From: Zarea fungicola
Taxonomy: Eukaryota; Ascomycota; Sordariomycetes; Hypocreales; Cordycipitaceae
Reading direction: 5' to 3'
DNA: 64,000 nucleotides
Assembly: GCA_900169235.1 (NCBI GenBank)
Contig: FWCC01000117.1
Coordinates: forward strand, 182,510 to 246,509
Shown here: positions 23,607 through 36,200 of the stretch, in pieces
How positions within the stretch are numbered: the first letter of the stretch is position 1
How the letters are laid out: each line of letters starts with the position of its first letter
Program-made: the position numbers and the translations under genes
Notes under the pieces: generated by a model
The model's input: the letters and a program-made list of their open reading frames with translations, nothing else
Databases searched by the model: none
What the model was told of the DNA's origin: nothing

Positions 23607-26322
23607 GGGTGAGGCATAAGACGGGACAACTGGACCGCACGCCAACGTGGGGCTGACCTGGTTGGTTGTGAATGGGTTTAACGGAGAAGGCGGGGAAAAG
23701 TAAATTCTGGTTCGTTGGTAATAAAAGCTGCCCAATGGATGGATGTGGAGCAAAAAAAAAAAAAAGGTACGAGATAAGCAAACAGTGATGAGCAGGAAAG
23801 TCGGGATTGTCGATTTCAAGGTGATTACCGACGACCGGACTTTTTGGTGGGAACGTGTTTTTGGTGTTGTAGTAAAGATTTTAGTTTGGTCAACTAGTTT
23901 TTTTTTAGTTAACTAGTTGACTAACTTTGTTAATTAATTTAAAAGGGAGACGAACTGGCGCTAACTAGAAGAAATCCACTTGTGAGAAGAGGAAGAAGGA
24001 GATCGGGGAACGTGGAGTCTTGTTACAAGTGGGGGATAGTTTGCAATCTCCAAAACGATGACAGAGCTATTTTTACGTCTGTTCTATATCATTTTTACTA
24101 TTGCATTCGATCGACTATTGCAGTACCACTATGTACTATTTCTGGGGTTTTTGTCACTTCTTTGCTGAATCTACTGCCCCTTCCTAGGCAACCACCCCAG
24201 CCTCAATCAATTGACAAGTGCGGACTCCTCCGTGGTCTCAGATTGCGTTGCACTACAATCTGTACTTGTAGGTTTTACAGCAACCAACCTTTAATGGAGT
24301 ACGGACGCTACCTTTTCTTCACAAATATAGAGTGGGATTGTTCATGCAGCAGCCATCCATACATACTCCCTCATACTCCACCCGCCTCGCGTGGCACCAC
24401 AAGGAGCCTGAGGCATACCATGATGAATGCAGTATGGTAATCTTTTAGGCAGCGAATAGGATCAAACGGAACAGCATACTCCGTCTAGTACTTTTTAAAT
24501 ACCCTGGCTCTCTCGTTGGGACGAATCAGTCTGTGCCAATCGATGGAAGTGCGAAGCGGTGCATGTCGGCAGTTTTGGTGCTGGCACACCGCCACTACAG
24601 ACACAGTCTTGGACGAACTGCAGCCCGGCTAGTGTGTTGCAAGGGTTCCAAATGTATTACGAGTAAGGCGGCAGACTTTTTTTTTTTTTTTTTTCGTTTC
24701 TTCTTTTGGGTAGCAAGATACTTTGCTCTGCAATGCATAACTAGTTCACCCGGTTTCTTGTCTCTGCGGGCATTTTGCTGAAACGAGAGCATGGCGCGTC
24801 GTCGTGCAGCGGAATGAAGACGGGTCTTTGCAGAATCGTGCCGTCTGCAATCTGCGGTGGGTGTGTCTGCAATGCGGTGCACGATGTCGGATTGAGCAAG
24901 ATGAGGACAATTTTGGTTTTGCCAAATTCCAGGCATTGTTTATATATATATATAAGGGAGTTCTTAGATTTACTCTTTGTTAAGCCCTGGGAAGCAGTCA
25001 TGTTCCCCCTAGTAGGTATTGAAGCACATCAAGTCATCCATGCTCTGGATAATATATCCGTCATATATACAAGGTACTAGCTGCCGACAACTAGAAATAA
25101 ACCAAAATAGCCCACCGCCAATCGCCGTACTAGGCTCAACTTGCTTTTCCTTGCAGTAGCGCCTGTGTCCGCCCTGTAACATCTCAGCACCGGCTGCTGG
25201 AGCTTCATGGCACGGCCGAATTTGCCAGTCACCGCCCCTCTGAAGCAAGGGTGCACAGCTTGTGAAAGCTGGTGAAGCGCCTCTCCAAGGTCCCCCTGTA
25301 ATAATCTGCACCACCCAGTCAAGCTTCACCAATACAGTGGGAGCCTGTAAGCCCTGTGACTCCGCGAGAGAATGGCTCTCCACCCGTTGTATCGGTACCA
25401 GGCGGGCCTTGCAGCCAGATATGGAGTCCTCAGTCGAGGGGCACAGCGCTGCTCTGCCAGGGGGCAGTGAGGGGTTGGTTTGCAGCGGCACCGGTTCCCT
25501 GAAGCAATACGGAACAGGTGCTAAGGTTGCCGACCTTTGGGTACCCAGCAAAGATTTCGGTTTTCCAGGTAGGTACGTGCATTTACAGGTCACTTACAGG
25601 GCATGCCGAGCTGCCAACAACACTGCTGGGTGCTCTCTCACCGACTTCACCGAATACCGCAACTCTCTGGGTGGCGTGCCACACAAACTGCAATCAGACG
25701 GATACTAGCGACAAGAGAAGAATAAGAAAATAAATACAGCGCAGACGGCCGACGGATGAGGAAAAAAAAAGTAAATAACACCTCTTCACACCCTCGTGTC
25801 TCTCTGCAACAGCTATTTTCTCTTTTGCTCTCCTCCCGTTTGTCATTCTTCGCCGAAGCCGATCTTGTCTCAACCATCTCTTTGCTCATTCCGCGTTCTT
25901 GCCCAACTACCTACTTACGTGCTTGCCTGCGTGCCTTCCTGCCTCCGACTCTCTGTCTCTGTCTCTGTTCTCCACGCGCACACAGAAAAAGTCCAACTAA
26001 ACTTTTACCGCCGCCTCACTCTTCTTACCATCCAAAACTTGCCACTCCTACCATCAATCGTCTTTTTCCCTTTCTTCTGGACTTCTCTGAAGGCTTCCAT
26101 CTACTCTTCTCCTCATCGCCATATTCTATTGTGGCTGATCGAATCAATTGGCGACTTTGAGACAACGCCTATCCATCCAGCGTCTTTTACTCGTCGTAGT
26201 CGAGGCAACTACTACCTAAGTTAGCTGATCAGCAGCCCGCCTGTAACCACCGACTATTTGCAACCACAAATCCACCAACGCCACACAGTCCCTGCAAAAA
26301 AAGTTTCTCAGCAACCGCCCAG
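23607..26322. other. 2.7-kb divergent intergenic region
   Basis: This lies between the divergent malonyl-CoA synthetase and BolA genes. It contains T-runs at 24679-24696, a TA run at 24940-24954, and a TTAACTAGTT/AACTAGTTGAC cluster near 23885-23925. The 500 bp before the BolA start are pyrimidine-rich (CT runs at about 25790-26150), typical of a fungal promoter and leader. No open frame here shows a recognisable domain; a moderately GC-rich segment at 25.1-25.7 kb has long frames on both strands but no protein-like pattern. Confidence 0.5.
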
Positions 26323-26883
26323 ATGTTTCGCAGATACGCTCTCGGATTCTCTTCTGTCGGCAGACAATTCTCGACAATGGGTTCAGCAACGCCTCTGGAA
26401 GATGCTATTCGTGCCAAGGTACAATAAGAATCCTCAAATTAAGACCAGAACAATGTACTAATGAGCTACCTGGAAGATTACCGCGGCGCTCAATCCTCTG
26501 ACACTTGAGATTTACAATGACTCTCACCTCCATGCCCATCACAAGGCCATGCAAGATAATACTTCCAAGGAAACTCACTTCCGGTATGTCAATTTATTAA
26601 TTGTCATTGATAAAAACACTTTCCAATCTCCAATCACCTTTGATTGACCTCCCGCAGCCTTGTCATCACATCCGATGCGTTCCAGTCCAAGATGCAGCCT
26701 GCCCGCCACAGAATGATTTACGCCCTGCTTCGGGACGAAATGGCCCAAGAAGGCGGTATTCACGCCCTGCAACTGCGTACTCTTACCCCAGAAGAAGAAT
26801 CCAGGCAACAGAAGAAGAAGGACGAGGAGGCAGCTGCCAAAGACGCCAGAAAGGCTGCCGCCGCCACGGCTGACACCGCCTAA
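26323..26883 (+). CDS. BolA-family protein (Fe-S cluster/glutaredoxin partner)
   Basis: Three exons: 26323-26418, 26477-26583 and 26658-26883, giving 142 residues. The introns (58 and 74 nt) have GTACAA and GTATGT donors; the first has an ACTAATG branch site. The BolA fold signature is clear: NDSHLHAHHKAM in exon 2, then the ARHRMIYALLRDEM motif and IHALQLRTLTPEE in exon 3. BolA proteins pair with monothiol glutaredoxins through a shared [2Fe-2S] cluster and help deliver Fe-S clusters, in mitochondria (Bol1/Bol3) or cytosol (Bol2). The first 18 residues (MFRRYALGFSSVGRQFST) look like a mitochondrial presequence. A second in-frame ATG at residue 19 starts MGSATPLEDAI, exactly where the mature protein would begin, so dual localisation is possible. 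The Lys/Ala-rich tail is extra. The fungal type is nearer Bol1/Uvi31 than Bol3. Confidence 0.92.
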
Positions 26884-27341
26884 AGCTAAACGTCGGGGCT
26901 CCTCACGTTTCAACACCAGCAATCATTTCACCTCACACCTTCATTGCCGAATTGTATTTCTGAGGGGCAGCAGGCCAAGATTGATTAGACGCTACTACTC
27001 CTCAAGGAGACTCACTCCCCAAGGAGACCAAAAAAACCACAAAAGGAAATAGGGATAACAGACCTCCCCAGAACACATTATACCATCTAGCGACTGGCCG
27101 TTTGATACGACCCCATCTAGATATTTTGCACACGCTATCATGACGAAATAATAAAATTATGACTTGAACAGTACGAGCTAGAAAACAATTTTCCAAGTCT
27201 ACCGTGATGGTTGTAACCAATTCATTCCATGTCTTCCTGTAGTTTACAATTCGTACGAGGGTATCAAAGTCGCCATATCAAGAGACACCATCCCAATAAA
27301 ACCATGTTAGCCAAGTTTGTTTCCCCAAGCTATGCTATGGA
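26884..27341. other. convergent 3' intergenic
   Basis: This lies between the stop codons of the BolA gene and the unnamed minus-strand gene. It is AT-rich with an AAAATAATAAAAT-like section near 27145. It should hold both polyadenylation regions. No gene is visible. Confidence 0.55.
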
Positions 27342-29489
27342 TCATACTTTGCGGCTTGTGCTTCGAGCACCATTCGAAGCTCTCTTTCGCATCGCTGCAC
27401 GCATCCTTTCCCTCCGCTGCTGTGCTGCCTCCTCACTCGTTGGCAACATTCTAGCCGACAGCTGCTGCATATACTGTGTCCCCACTGACGCGTTTGACCT
27501 CATGGACGACGGCGGTGGTGGTAGGGCCGCGAATGTTCTGCTTCCCAGCTGTGGTGATGCTGCCGCAGCTGCAGCAGCTCGTGGACTGGGCAGACAGACA
27601 GGCACAGACACGACAGGAAGGCTAGGTACCACGGCCGCCTTTTCCGGAGTAGGTCTCATTTTTGCCTTGACAGGCTGTACAGAAGGAGGCGGCGAAATGG
27701 CTGGCCGCTCCCTGAGATGTGTCCTTTGTATCTTGGCAGACTGCGCAGAGGGAGGAGGCGCAACGACTGGTCTGCCCTGGATGGGTGTACTCTTTGCCTG
27801 CAAAGGCTGTACAGTGGGCAGTTCCGTTGGAATGGCCCTGGTCGGTGATTCCAATACCTCCGAAACAACGGTAGCAGCGGCAAGCCACCGTGCTGGGCTG
27901 TCCACGTCCCTTTCATCATGGCGCCTTGTTTCTGACTTTTTATGCTCTTGCTCTTCCTCTCCTATGTCACCATCTTCTGATTCAACCCTTGTCACCTGTG
28001 ACGCAGAGTACATCTCTGCCGCCTCCTCTTCCTCGTGCTCTGCCACGAGAGTACGAATCGCCGCGGTGTCATCATCGTAAAACGCCAGCACATGCTCGAG
28101 GTTCTGGTTGCTGATGATCTGCTGGCGGTAGAGTGGCGGCCCAACCTGTATGTTGAACCACTCAATGGCCGACAGCGGCTCACGATTCGGGCCGGCGTTG
28201 TTCACGTAGGCTATATACTTGTGCGAGAATAAGCGGATGAACTCGTCGTACATGTAGTCGCGCAATGCGCGCTCGTTGCAGAGGTACTCAAGGCAGAGAC
28301 AGGCCTTGACAAAGTCTAGCCGCGTTCCGCTGAAGGACGTTTCATAGTCTGGATAGGCTATTTTGAATTTTCCAAAGGGTGCGGCGGCTTCATCCTCGGC
28401 ACTGTGACTATGGTCCTCTTGGACAGAGACTTGTGATGTAGCACTCTGAAGCTCTGTAAACTTGGCTGCCTCATCTTCGGCGGCGGAGGAAGAGGCGTTT
28501 TCTTCAACACCGGATATGCGTTCCCTCAGGTCTTTCTCCTCCGCTGTATCCTGTGTAGTACCACTTGCGTTTTGTGTTTGCGTTTGAGTCTCTGTGAGCG
28601 TGGCGGGGACGATGGAGCTCGAAACCGCGGTATCTTGCGTGACTATTTCTAGATGCTTTAGAGACCGCATTCGTCCACCATTGGCTATTGACATGTTCTG
28701 TCTAGATTTGACTGGACTGTAGTCGTCAATCAATATTGGCTTCATTCGCTTGGATGGCCTCTGTCCTGCGTTTTGCTGCTCCGTCTTTGCTTTCTCTGCC
28801 ATAACCGTGCCGGGTATGATTTCATGTTCTTGCTGTGCACATGTTGGCGTGTTTGCGATAAGAGCGTTGGATTCCAGTAAAACTTGTGGTGGCACTTGAG
28901 TAAGGCGTTTGTGACAGTTTTCATCTTCCTCATCTTCCGCTTCCTCGTCTTCCGCTTCCCCCATCTCCGTGTCATTATCCCCACGCGGCACCTGTACTTC
29001 CAGATCCTCCTCCTCTTCTAGACTTGACAGTGGCGTGGAATTAAACAGTCTCCGCAGTGCTGTAACAGGTTTCCGAAAAGCGGGCTGACCAAGTTTCGGA
29101 TAATGCGTCTCCTCTACCATGGATGATTCTGGCATCAGGCTGTGACCCCTACGGGGTCGTTCTGGTGATTGCGACCACTCCAGAGCAACCTCAGGAGACG
29201 ATGCAGGCACATCGCTCCGTTGTGAAGCCTCCAATTCTTTGGGTTCTATGCTTGCGACAGGTTGAGCAGCATCGCTCGATTTCTTGCGTATTGCATTCGT
29301 ATATGCAGCTGTCACCGTCTCCAACACACGCGTCGGCACATTTGCCATTCCATGGGGCCGCTGCCTCAGTTGATGAATCCATGAGTCACTCTGTAACAAT
29401 AGATCGTCCTGATCTTTTGGCACTTTTTTGCCATTTTTACGATGGAGCGCATCAGTGATGTCCTCAAACTGGGATGCGTTGTAGGACAT
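27342..29489 (-). CDS. disordered protein with one conserved-looking helical block, function unknown
   Basis: One exon of 715 residues starting MSYNASQFEDITDALHR. Three regions stand out. Near residues 35-60, W-IHQLRQRPHG-MANVP resembles a short conserved peptide. Around residues 370-470 is a folded, aromatic-rich helical block containing IAYPDYETSFSG, CLCLEYLCNERALRDYM, YDEFIRLFSHKYIAYV and PLSAIEWFNIQVGPPLYR. Near residues 570-640 are three imperfect 22-residue Pro-rich repeats, each with a PPPS-Q-like or related core. The rest is acidic Ser/Glu/Gln-rich sequence, with basic segments such as RPSKRMKPI that could be nuclear signals. I do not recognise a named family. A nuclear or chromatin-associated role is only a guess from composition. 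It diverges from FAB1 across 725 bp. Confidence 0.75.
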   Translation of the reverse strand: MSYNASQFEDITDALHRKNGKKVPKDQDDLLLQSDSWIHQLRQRPHGMANVPTRVLETVTAAYTNAIRKKSSDAAQPVASIEPKELEASQRSDVPASSPEVALEWSQSPERPRRGHSLMPESSMVEETHYPKLGQPAFRKPVTALRRLFNSTPLSSLEEEEDLEVQVPRGDNDTEMGEAEDEEAEDEEDENCHKRLTQVPPQVLLESNALIANTPTCAQQEHEIIPGTVMAEKAKTEQQNAGQRPSKRMKPILIDDYSPVKSRQNMSIANGGRMRSLKHLEIVTQDTAVSSSIVPATLTETQTQTQNASGTTQDTAEEKDLRERISGVEENASSSAAEDEAAKFTELQSATSQVSVQEDHSHSAEDEAAAPFGKFKIAYPDYETSFSGTRLDFVKACLCLEYLCNERALRDYMYDEFIRLFSHKYIAYVNNAGPNREPLSAIEWFNIQVGPPLYRQQIISNQNLEHVLAFYDDDTAAIRTLVAEHEEEEAAEMYSASQVTRVESEDGDIGEEEQEHKKSETRRHDERDVDSPARWLAAATVVSEVLESPTRAIPTELPTVQPLQAKSTPIQGRPVVAPPPSAQSAKIQRTHLRERPAISPPPSVQPVKAKMRPTPEKAAVVPSLPVVSVPVCLPSPRAAAAAAASPQLGSRTFAALPPPPSSMRSNASVGTQYMQQLSARMLPTSEEAAQQRRERMRAAMRKRASNGARSTSRKV

Positions 29490-30214
29490 TGGTGCACAAC
29501 TGCGACGGAGGCGCCTCTGACATCTAAAAAAGCAGCCGCCGTGTAAACCAACTATTCACTTTTCCCTCAATTCGTCATCGTACATTTCATTAAATCCACG
29601 TTGTAAAAAAAAAAAAAAATGCAATAAAATAAAATCATAACCTTGTCGTCTCGCGTGTTGTGGTCGATGAAGCAACCCCTAGCGCTACGCGAATATTTGC
29701 CCATCGTTTTAACGCGTGGAGGTGTGGCGTCACTCGGTGGAGCAACTGGTGCCCAGGCGGCCCGGAGCTACTGCCCGATGGCTGCTGCTGCTGCATGGGG
29801 CCAAACAGATAAAATGCATTAAAGCTGCATCTCAGCAAGGCAGCCACTTGATGCCACTCAATCCTGTGCAACACATCCGCAGCCACCAGCGTTGTCGACG
29901 GGTCACTCGACTTTGCAGCCTCGCTGTGTCTGTTTATTTACCAGCCTGTTTGCCTGGCTATGCCTTATTCGCGCCCACGCCATCCGCAGCTAAAACCCGG
30001 CCCGATACCGTTCCTTCATCTACAGATTGACGCAACCTCCAAACAGCTCGGCGACTTGCAGCATCTATCTCAAAAGTCCCCCTCGTGCCTCAACCGCACA
30101 CGCAACCTGTCATGATCACTGCATACGACGGCGGTATAGACTAAGACAGCCCGCCTTTGTTTAAAGTCATCGCCTGTCGTTGTGCCTTCCGGGGGAGAGA
30201 GCCGCGCAGAGGCT
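29490..30214. promoter_or_regulatory. divergent promoter region, unknown gene / FAB1
   Basis: This 725-bp stretch lies between two divergent start codons. It holds an A-run at 29607-29619 and a C-rich leader-like section toward FAB1. The FAB1 frame is open upstream of its ATG back to 30182 but begins there with GTG, so the ATG at 30215 is preferred. Confidence 0.5.
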
Positions 30215-33200
30215 ATGGCGAGCACCACAACGGCCAACGGGCCTGGCTCGCCAGTGTCTATGACTCGTGGCTCGCCCATCAGCCGGCGAACTCGACGCGA
30301 CTCTTTAGCATCTCTCTCTACCAGTTCCATAATCGACAAGGAGCAAATGTCAAATGCTCTTGATAAAATACACAACTCCGCGAGCCAGTCCGATGCCCTC
30401 ACGACATTCAACGACTTTGCTTCCCCGCCTCGGGCCTCACCTGCTGCAGAAGGCAAAAGTTCTACCGGCGATCTTGTTCACCATGGTCTCAGTGGGCTAT
30501 ACACCAGATTCCGCGAGGCGGTTGGCGCCGTCAGCCCGACAAAAGCTTCAAATAGAGAAGACGATGCTACCATCGAAACCACCTCGAAGCGGGCGTCGCT
30601 GTCTGGCAGCCACATCTCCAAGTCGTCCATATCGTCCCTGACCAGAAGCGAGACTACCATCTCCCCGCTGACGGAATCGGTGGAACCGACTCTGATGGCA
30701 GAAGTCCCCTCTAGTAATGCGAGCTTATCAGGAGAGAGTCGCAGCGTCCAACCACCTTCATCCAGAGGAAGTGCGGGGTTGACAACTTCACTGATGCCAG
30801 CATTGTCAGGCCGGCCCAGTCTTGCGAGCAAGCCCAAGAGCGCGTCGATAGCTGATCCTGCCATTGCTCCGGTTACAGCTCATAGAGACGCCAGCCGGAG
30901 CACCATTCGAACCGAAGACAGTGGCGGCCATGAGTCCCGCCGAAGTCTTGGCCGTAGCGAAACTCACCACAGCCTACCGATGATGGATATTTCCGGCTAT
31001 GATACTTCCAAAAGAAAACTGCCACCGATTGCAAAGACCGACGATGCCTCTAGCTATGATGGAAGCATAGACGCGCCAACCGCCTCGCCTCGCCTGCAGT
31101 TGTCATCCCTGCAAGGAAACCACACCAGGAAAGGATCTGGAAGCTCCTCCATGATTATTCCAGACCCAGTTCGACGGAAACCTGCTGTTATTGATCGAAT
31201 AAGTCGCTCACGATCGACTGTGTATTCAGCCTCCCGAGACTCCTCTCTGGATCGTGCCGCTGGCACAGAACCCAGCCCGGTTGAAATGGCGCCACCCGAT
31301 TCAACATATACCGAAATACTTTCACGTCGTGCCGGAAGTCAGGCTTTCATTTCGGGCGATGCGCGGGTTCCAGGTTCAGCAACTACACACGAAGGTGCAT
31401 CGGATCATATGAATGCCCAACTCGACAGAATGGGCCGCCGAGTGCTCGGCAAGGAGTTTTGGATGAAGGACGACACCGTAAAGGAGTGTTTCCTTTGCCA
31501 AGCACCATTTTCCGCATTTCGCAGAAAGCATCATTGCAGAACATGTGGCTGTATTTTTGATTCAAAATGTACTACACTTGTTTCGGGGGAGAAGGTTGGC
31601 GTTCAAGGCACAATACGTGTCTGTAAACGCTGTTTAGCAGAAATTAATCGGCGCTTTGAAGGGAGCGCCTCAGATGACTCGGGAGATGAGCAATCATTCA
31701 TGCCCAAAATATTTGGCCCAAGCCAGTCCAAGACCGGCCAGACCGCGGTACCACCTCGCAGGAAAGACGGAGAATTCGCTGCGGCTGCTTCGGAGAGTTC
31801 AGGCGGACAACGTCCCAGCGTCACACCAATGATGGCAATTCCTGCCACACGTTGGGTCAATGAATCAAACCGTAACTCTGCGGTACTGGAAATAGGCTTG
31901 CCGCAACTCAGTCGCCCGGGATCCTCCAGGTCTTTAAAGTCTCTTACCAATGCACGGCCACAGTCATCGGCGGGCCACAAACGACATCACTCAAAACATG
32001 GGTTTGTGGGTAGATTCAAAGCTGAACCCGACGAACGCGCTCCTTTTCGAAGAGGTGTTGATGATGACAACCCAAAGAGGTCGAAGTTTCCTGCATTCCA
32101 CGACGATAATATCATAGACCCCGAGCTCGCTGATTTCATGTCCGACGACTCTAGTGGAGATGAGCAGGTGAGCATCTTTGCGACAATGGGAGCTGCTGAT
32201 ATGCAATCTGCCGGGCTCGAGCAAGAAAAAACGAACCTATCCCCTTTTATGAATGCTGGAAGAAAGCATCGACATAGACATGGCGAAAAGAGTATCAGTG
32301 GCATGAGTCACTTTAGCCGCGGTGCTGCTGACGACACCAGTGCGCCGACTAGCGTTCTGAATCACAGGCGAAGTAACAGGCGACGTAATATGAGCAATGT
32401 CAGTGCTGTTCATCACCTGGTCTCTCCCAGGCCAAAATCTGCCATATACAAGATCTCTTCTGGGTCCGCAGAAGTTCTCGTTCCATCAGATGGTGGAGAG
32501 TACGCCGCCATGAGGTCTTCGCGCAGGGATTCTGTACCATTTCACATACCATCCAATACAGACTTGAACAATGCGAGCCTGAGGCACATCGATCGGCTCT
32601 TGCATCAGCTGCTCGAAGATGCCGACATCCCGGACCCAGAAGCTTGGCAGAAGTCACTCGTGCCAATTTTGCTTCGTTGCACTGACGACGTTTCCCCCAA
32701 TGTCCTCAATGGAGAGGATATGGATATTCGCCACTATGTCAAGCTGAAAAAGATACCAGGCGGAAAACCTCGAGACACTTCCTATGTATCCGGAGTTGTC
32801 TTCACGAAGAATTTGGCCCTGAAAAGTATGCAACGCAGAATTGCCAATCCGCGCATCCTTCTGGTTACTTTCCCGATCGAATATCAACGTCACCAGCAGC
32901 ACTTTATGAGCCTGCAGCCGGTCATTGAAGGTGAACGGGAATATCTACGCATTGTTGTTCAGAGATTAGCCAAACTTTCTCCCCATCTCGTCCTGGTTGA
33001 GAAGGGTGTGTCGGGCATTGCCCTGCAATATTTTGCTGAACTCAACATTTCTGTCGCATACAATGTTAAGCACACCGTTATCGAAGCGGTTGCCCGCTGC
33101 GCCGAAGCAGACATTTTGAGTTCTTTGGACAGACTTGCCTTGCCCATTTCCACAGGACGGTGCTCAAACTTTGAAGTCAAAACATTTGTCAACAACAGCG

Positions 33201-36200
33201 TTGTGCGACGCAAAAAGTCCTACATTTTTCTGTCTGGATGCCGTCCGGATCTGGGCTGTACGATATCTCTGCGAGGCGCCGACAGCGCAATTCTGTCACA
33301 AGTTAAATACATCGTTGAGTTCATGGTATACGTTGTCTACAACCTGCGACTGGAATCCAGTCTCTTGCGGGACGAATGTATCGAGCCAGAGGAGGGTGAT
33401 ATTTCACTCTCCAATTCGTACGTCATGAATGAGAGCTTCAAAACCTCGAGCTCTGGCCTTCCGGAAGATGGCAAACCAGGGTTACGCAACTCACAGCAAC
33501 TTTCAAATGAAAGCGAGCCCACTTCTCAATCTTTGGAAGCGACTGATCTGGACAGTGCCGTCGATGGTGGACAGGCAAGCGAGGAGCGGCCAAAACTTAT
33601 TTCCCTGCACGAATCGCATGAGAGTGTCATAGGAGATAGCCTAGTACCGGATGATGTGCCCATGCCAACATTCTATAGCGACATGGTGGCGAAATACGAG
33701 ACCAAGCTCTTATCAGCCTCACCGTATGTCAAATTTACGCAGCCGCATGTGCTGATGAGAGCACGAGAGCAGGAAAGGCGTATTCTTTACCTTCGTCGCC
33801 TGCGCGATCAGACCGTCATTGATGAGAAGGACGAGTCAAGCACCGAGCGCACAAAATTTCAGCTCATCAAGCCTGAAATGATTGAAAAGATTGGCCAGAA
33901 GGCGCCGAGGCAAATCATGGAAATTCTACACGCCATGCACGACGCGGAGTACGATAAGGCGCTCTTTAACTACCAAACCGGAACTCGACAGTGGGAAGCA
34001 TATATCCAAGGTAATCTGGATCTCTTCGATCCATACTCTCACCAGAACATTGTAGTCTTGTATTCGGAAATTTGCACGGAAACCAAGATCCCATGCACCG
34101 AACCCAGTCTCGTTGCAATTAACTTTTACGACGAACAGCACATGTATACGGAAATGGCTCCAGACTGCACACTTGGCCAATACATTCAAGATCTGGTAGA
34201 GACGAAGGATCAAGTGTGCGACTCCAACGGCTGCGAAAGAAAACTCATGGAGCATCATCGTACCTATGTTCATGACCAGTATCGCGTCACAGTATTTGTC
34301 GAGAATGCATCGGCAGAGTCACCAAGGAACCACATCCTTGGAGACGGTATCACCATGTGGACATATTGCAAGATTTGCAAAAAGGATTCGGAAGAAGTTC
34401 CAATGTCAGATGCAACCTATAAATATTCGTTTGGAAAATACCTCGAGCTGCTCTACTGGGGTCGTGGCCTCCGTATTAGGCGTGGCATTGACTGCGTTCA
34501 TGATCACTACCGAGATCACTTCCGCTACTTCGGCTTCAAGGATGCGCGCGTTCGTATTCACTGGGACCTAATAGACCTGTTGGAAATTGTGGTGCCACGA
34601 GCTAGCATCACGTGGAAAGTTCAAAATGACCTTAAACTGAAGAATGATATTTACGCCAGGATGGAAGCGCGTTGGCGCAAATTCATGACTTCTGTGAAGA
34701 CACGACTTCAGAGCATCCGCATCGACAGTGTCCTACCAGAAAAGGCAGAGCTCTGCAAAGTGGAAGTCGAAATTCTCACCAAGAAAATGCAAGAGGAGCT
34801 CCCAATCATGCTTCGCCGGTTAGAAGACATTTATGTCAACTCAAAATACTACGAAATCGTACCCTTCAACAGTCTTGTGCGCGAGATGCTGGAGGTTGCC
34901 GGAGAATGGGATCAAGCCTTTGCAAAGTTTGAAGCCGACTTTTTAGGCGACAAGGATATGCGCCAGCTTACCATAATGCAACTAAAAAAGATGTTTACGG
35001 ATGAGTCCAAGGACTCGATGGCAAATTCCGAGGAGACCATGGTGTCAGCTACCGAGAGTGACGATCGGCCTTCTCAGGCTTTCTCCGAGATAGATGAGAA
35101 GAGCACGCAGCCTACCGAATATACCGACATGGATGGTAGCGATCTGAGGAACTCTGTAGGAAGGGAAATCGTCGAGCAGAACGAAAAGGTTGACATACCA
35201 GCCGACGGCGCGATTGAGCGCGTTGAAGCTCTCGACTTGGCCGGAACAGCATCAGGTATAGCTAGCCCTGGTCGGCCATCCGAGCAGGCCATTGTGGAGA
35301 CGTCGCAACCCGATAGTTCCTTTTCGGTTGACTCGTCTAGGACAGTGATGCCGCCAGCTGCTGGTACCTTGGCAGATGCTCCAGGGAACGGCCAGTCACT
35401 GGAAGAAAAAGTTGACCGGATGCGCCGCGAACAGGCACGGAAGGCTAACGAGGATGTAAAAAATAGCAATCAGGATGACTCTAATGGACCACGGCCTGCT
35501 CCTCCCATGGTACGGGCAACTTCACACACACAGCGTATACCCCGGGCATTGAGTGCACCTGGCAATTCGACAAACGCTAACGACGCTGTGGAATCTGCCG
35601 CAGAACCACAAGCGGATGGAACCATCAGAGTTGACAAACGGTTATCTGAACGACTTGGTCTGGCTGCTCTCAAACAGCGTGGGAAGAACGCTACGTCGGG
35701 CATCCCTCGCCTAGTCACCAAGAAGAAGGAGTCCAAGGTTTTGACTCTGACTAGACATTTTGAGCAGATCAGTCGAGAGTTTGAGAAAGAGCGCATCCGT
35801 GACAAGAAGAAGAGGGCAGCCAGTCTTCGATATCCTCGTGCGTTGCTACCGCGAACGTCTACCAAGGTCACCATTCAAGTTTATGACGACTTGAACGCCG
35901 CGTTTGAAGAGCCTGGCCCGGGGAGCGATCCAGTAAGCGATCGTAAGCAGGAGCCAGCGTTCAATGCTAGCGCACCCGCCGCAAATGCAGAAGCTGCCAA
36001 GGGTGGGCGTTTCACGGAGTCGCCTTCCCCCGTGGATCCGGCGCCAAAGGCAACTGATCAGATTTCTGTGGCCGAAACAGATGATACCGCCACTGGTAGA
36101 GAGAATCAGCAAGACTCTGATGACGAAGACCGTGCCAGTGACACTGAGCCAAGTGTGTCTGACGAATTTCTTCCCGACATCAAAGAGATTGCAGATGCTA

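Noticed and set aside
25009..25708. long overlapping frames on both strands
   Set aside because: Similar open lengths on opposite strands and no domain suggest a GC-rich non-coding segment.
27229..28080. 283-codon plus-strand frame opposite the unnamed gene
   Set aside because: It lies antisense to the coding sequence at 27342-29489, has no domain and covers the repeat region in reverse.
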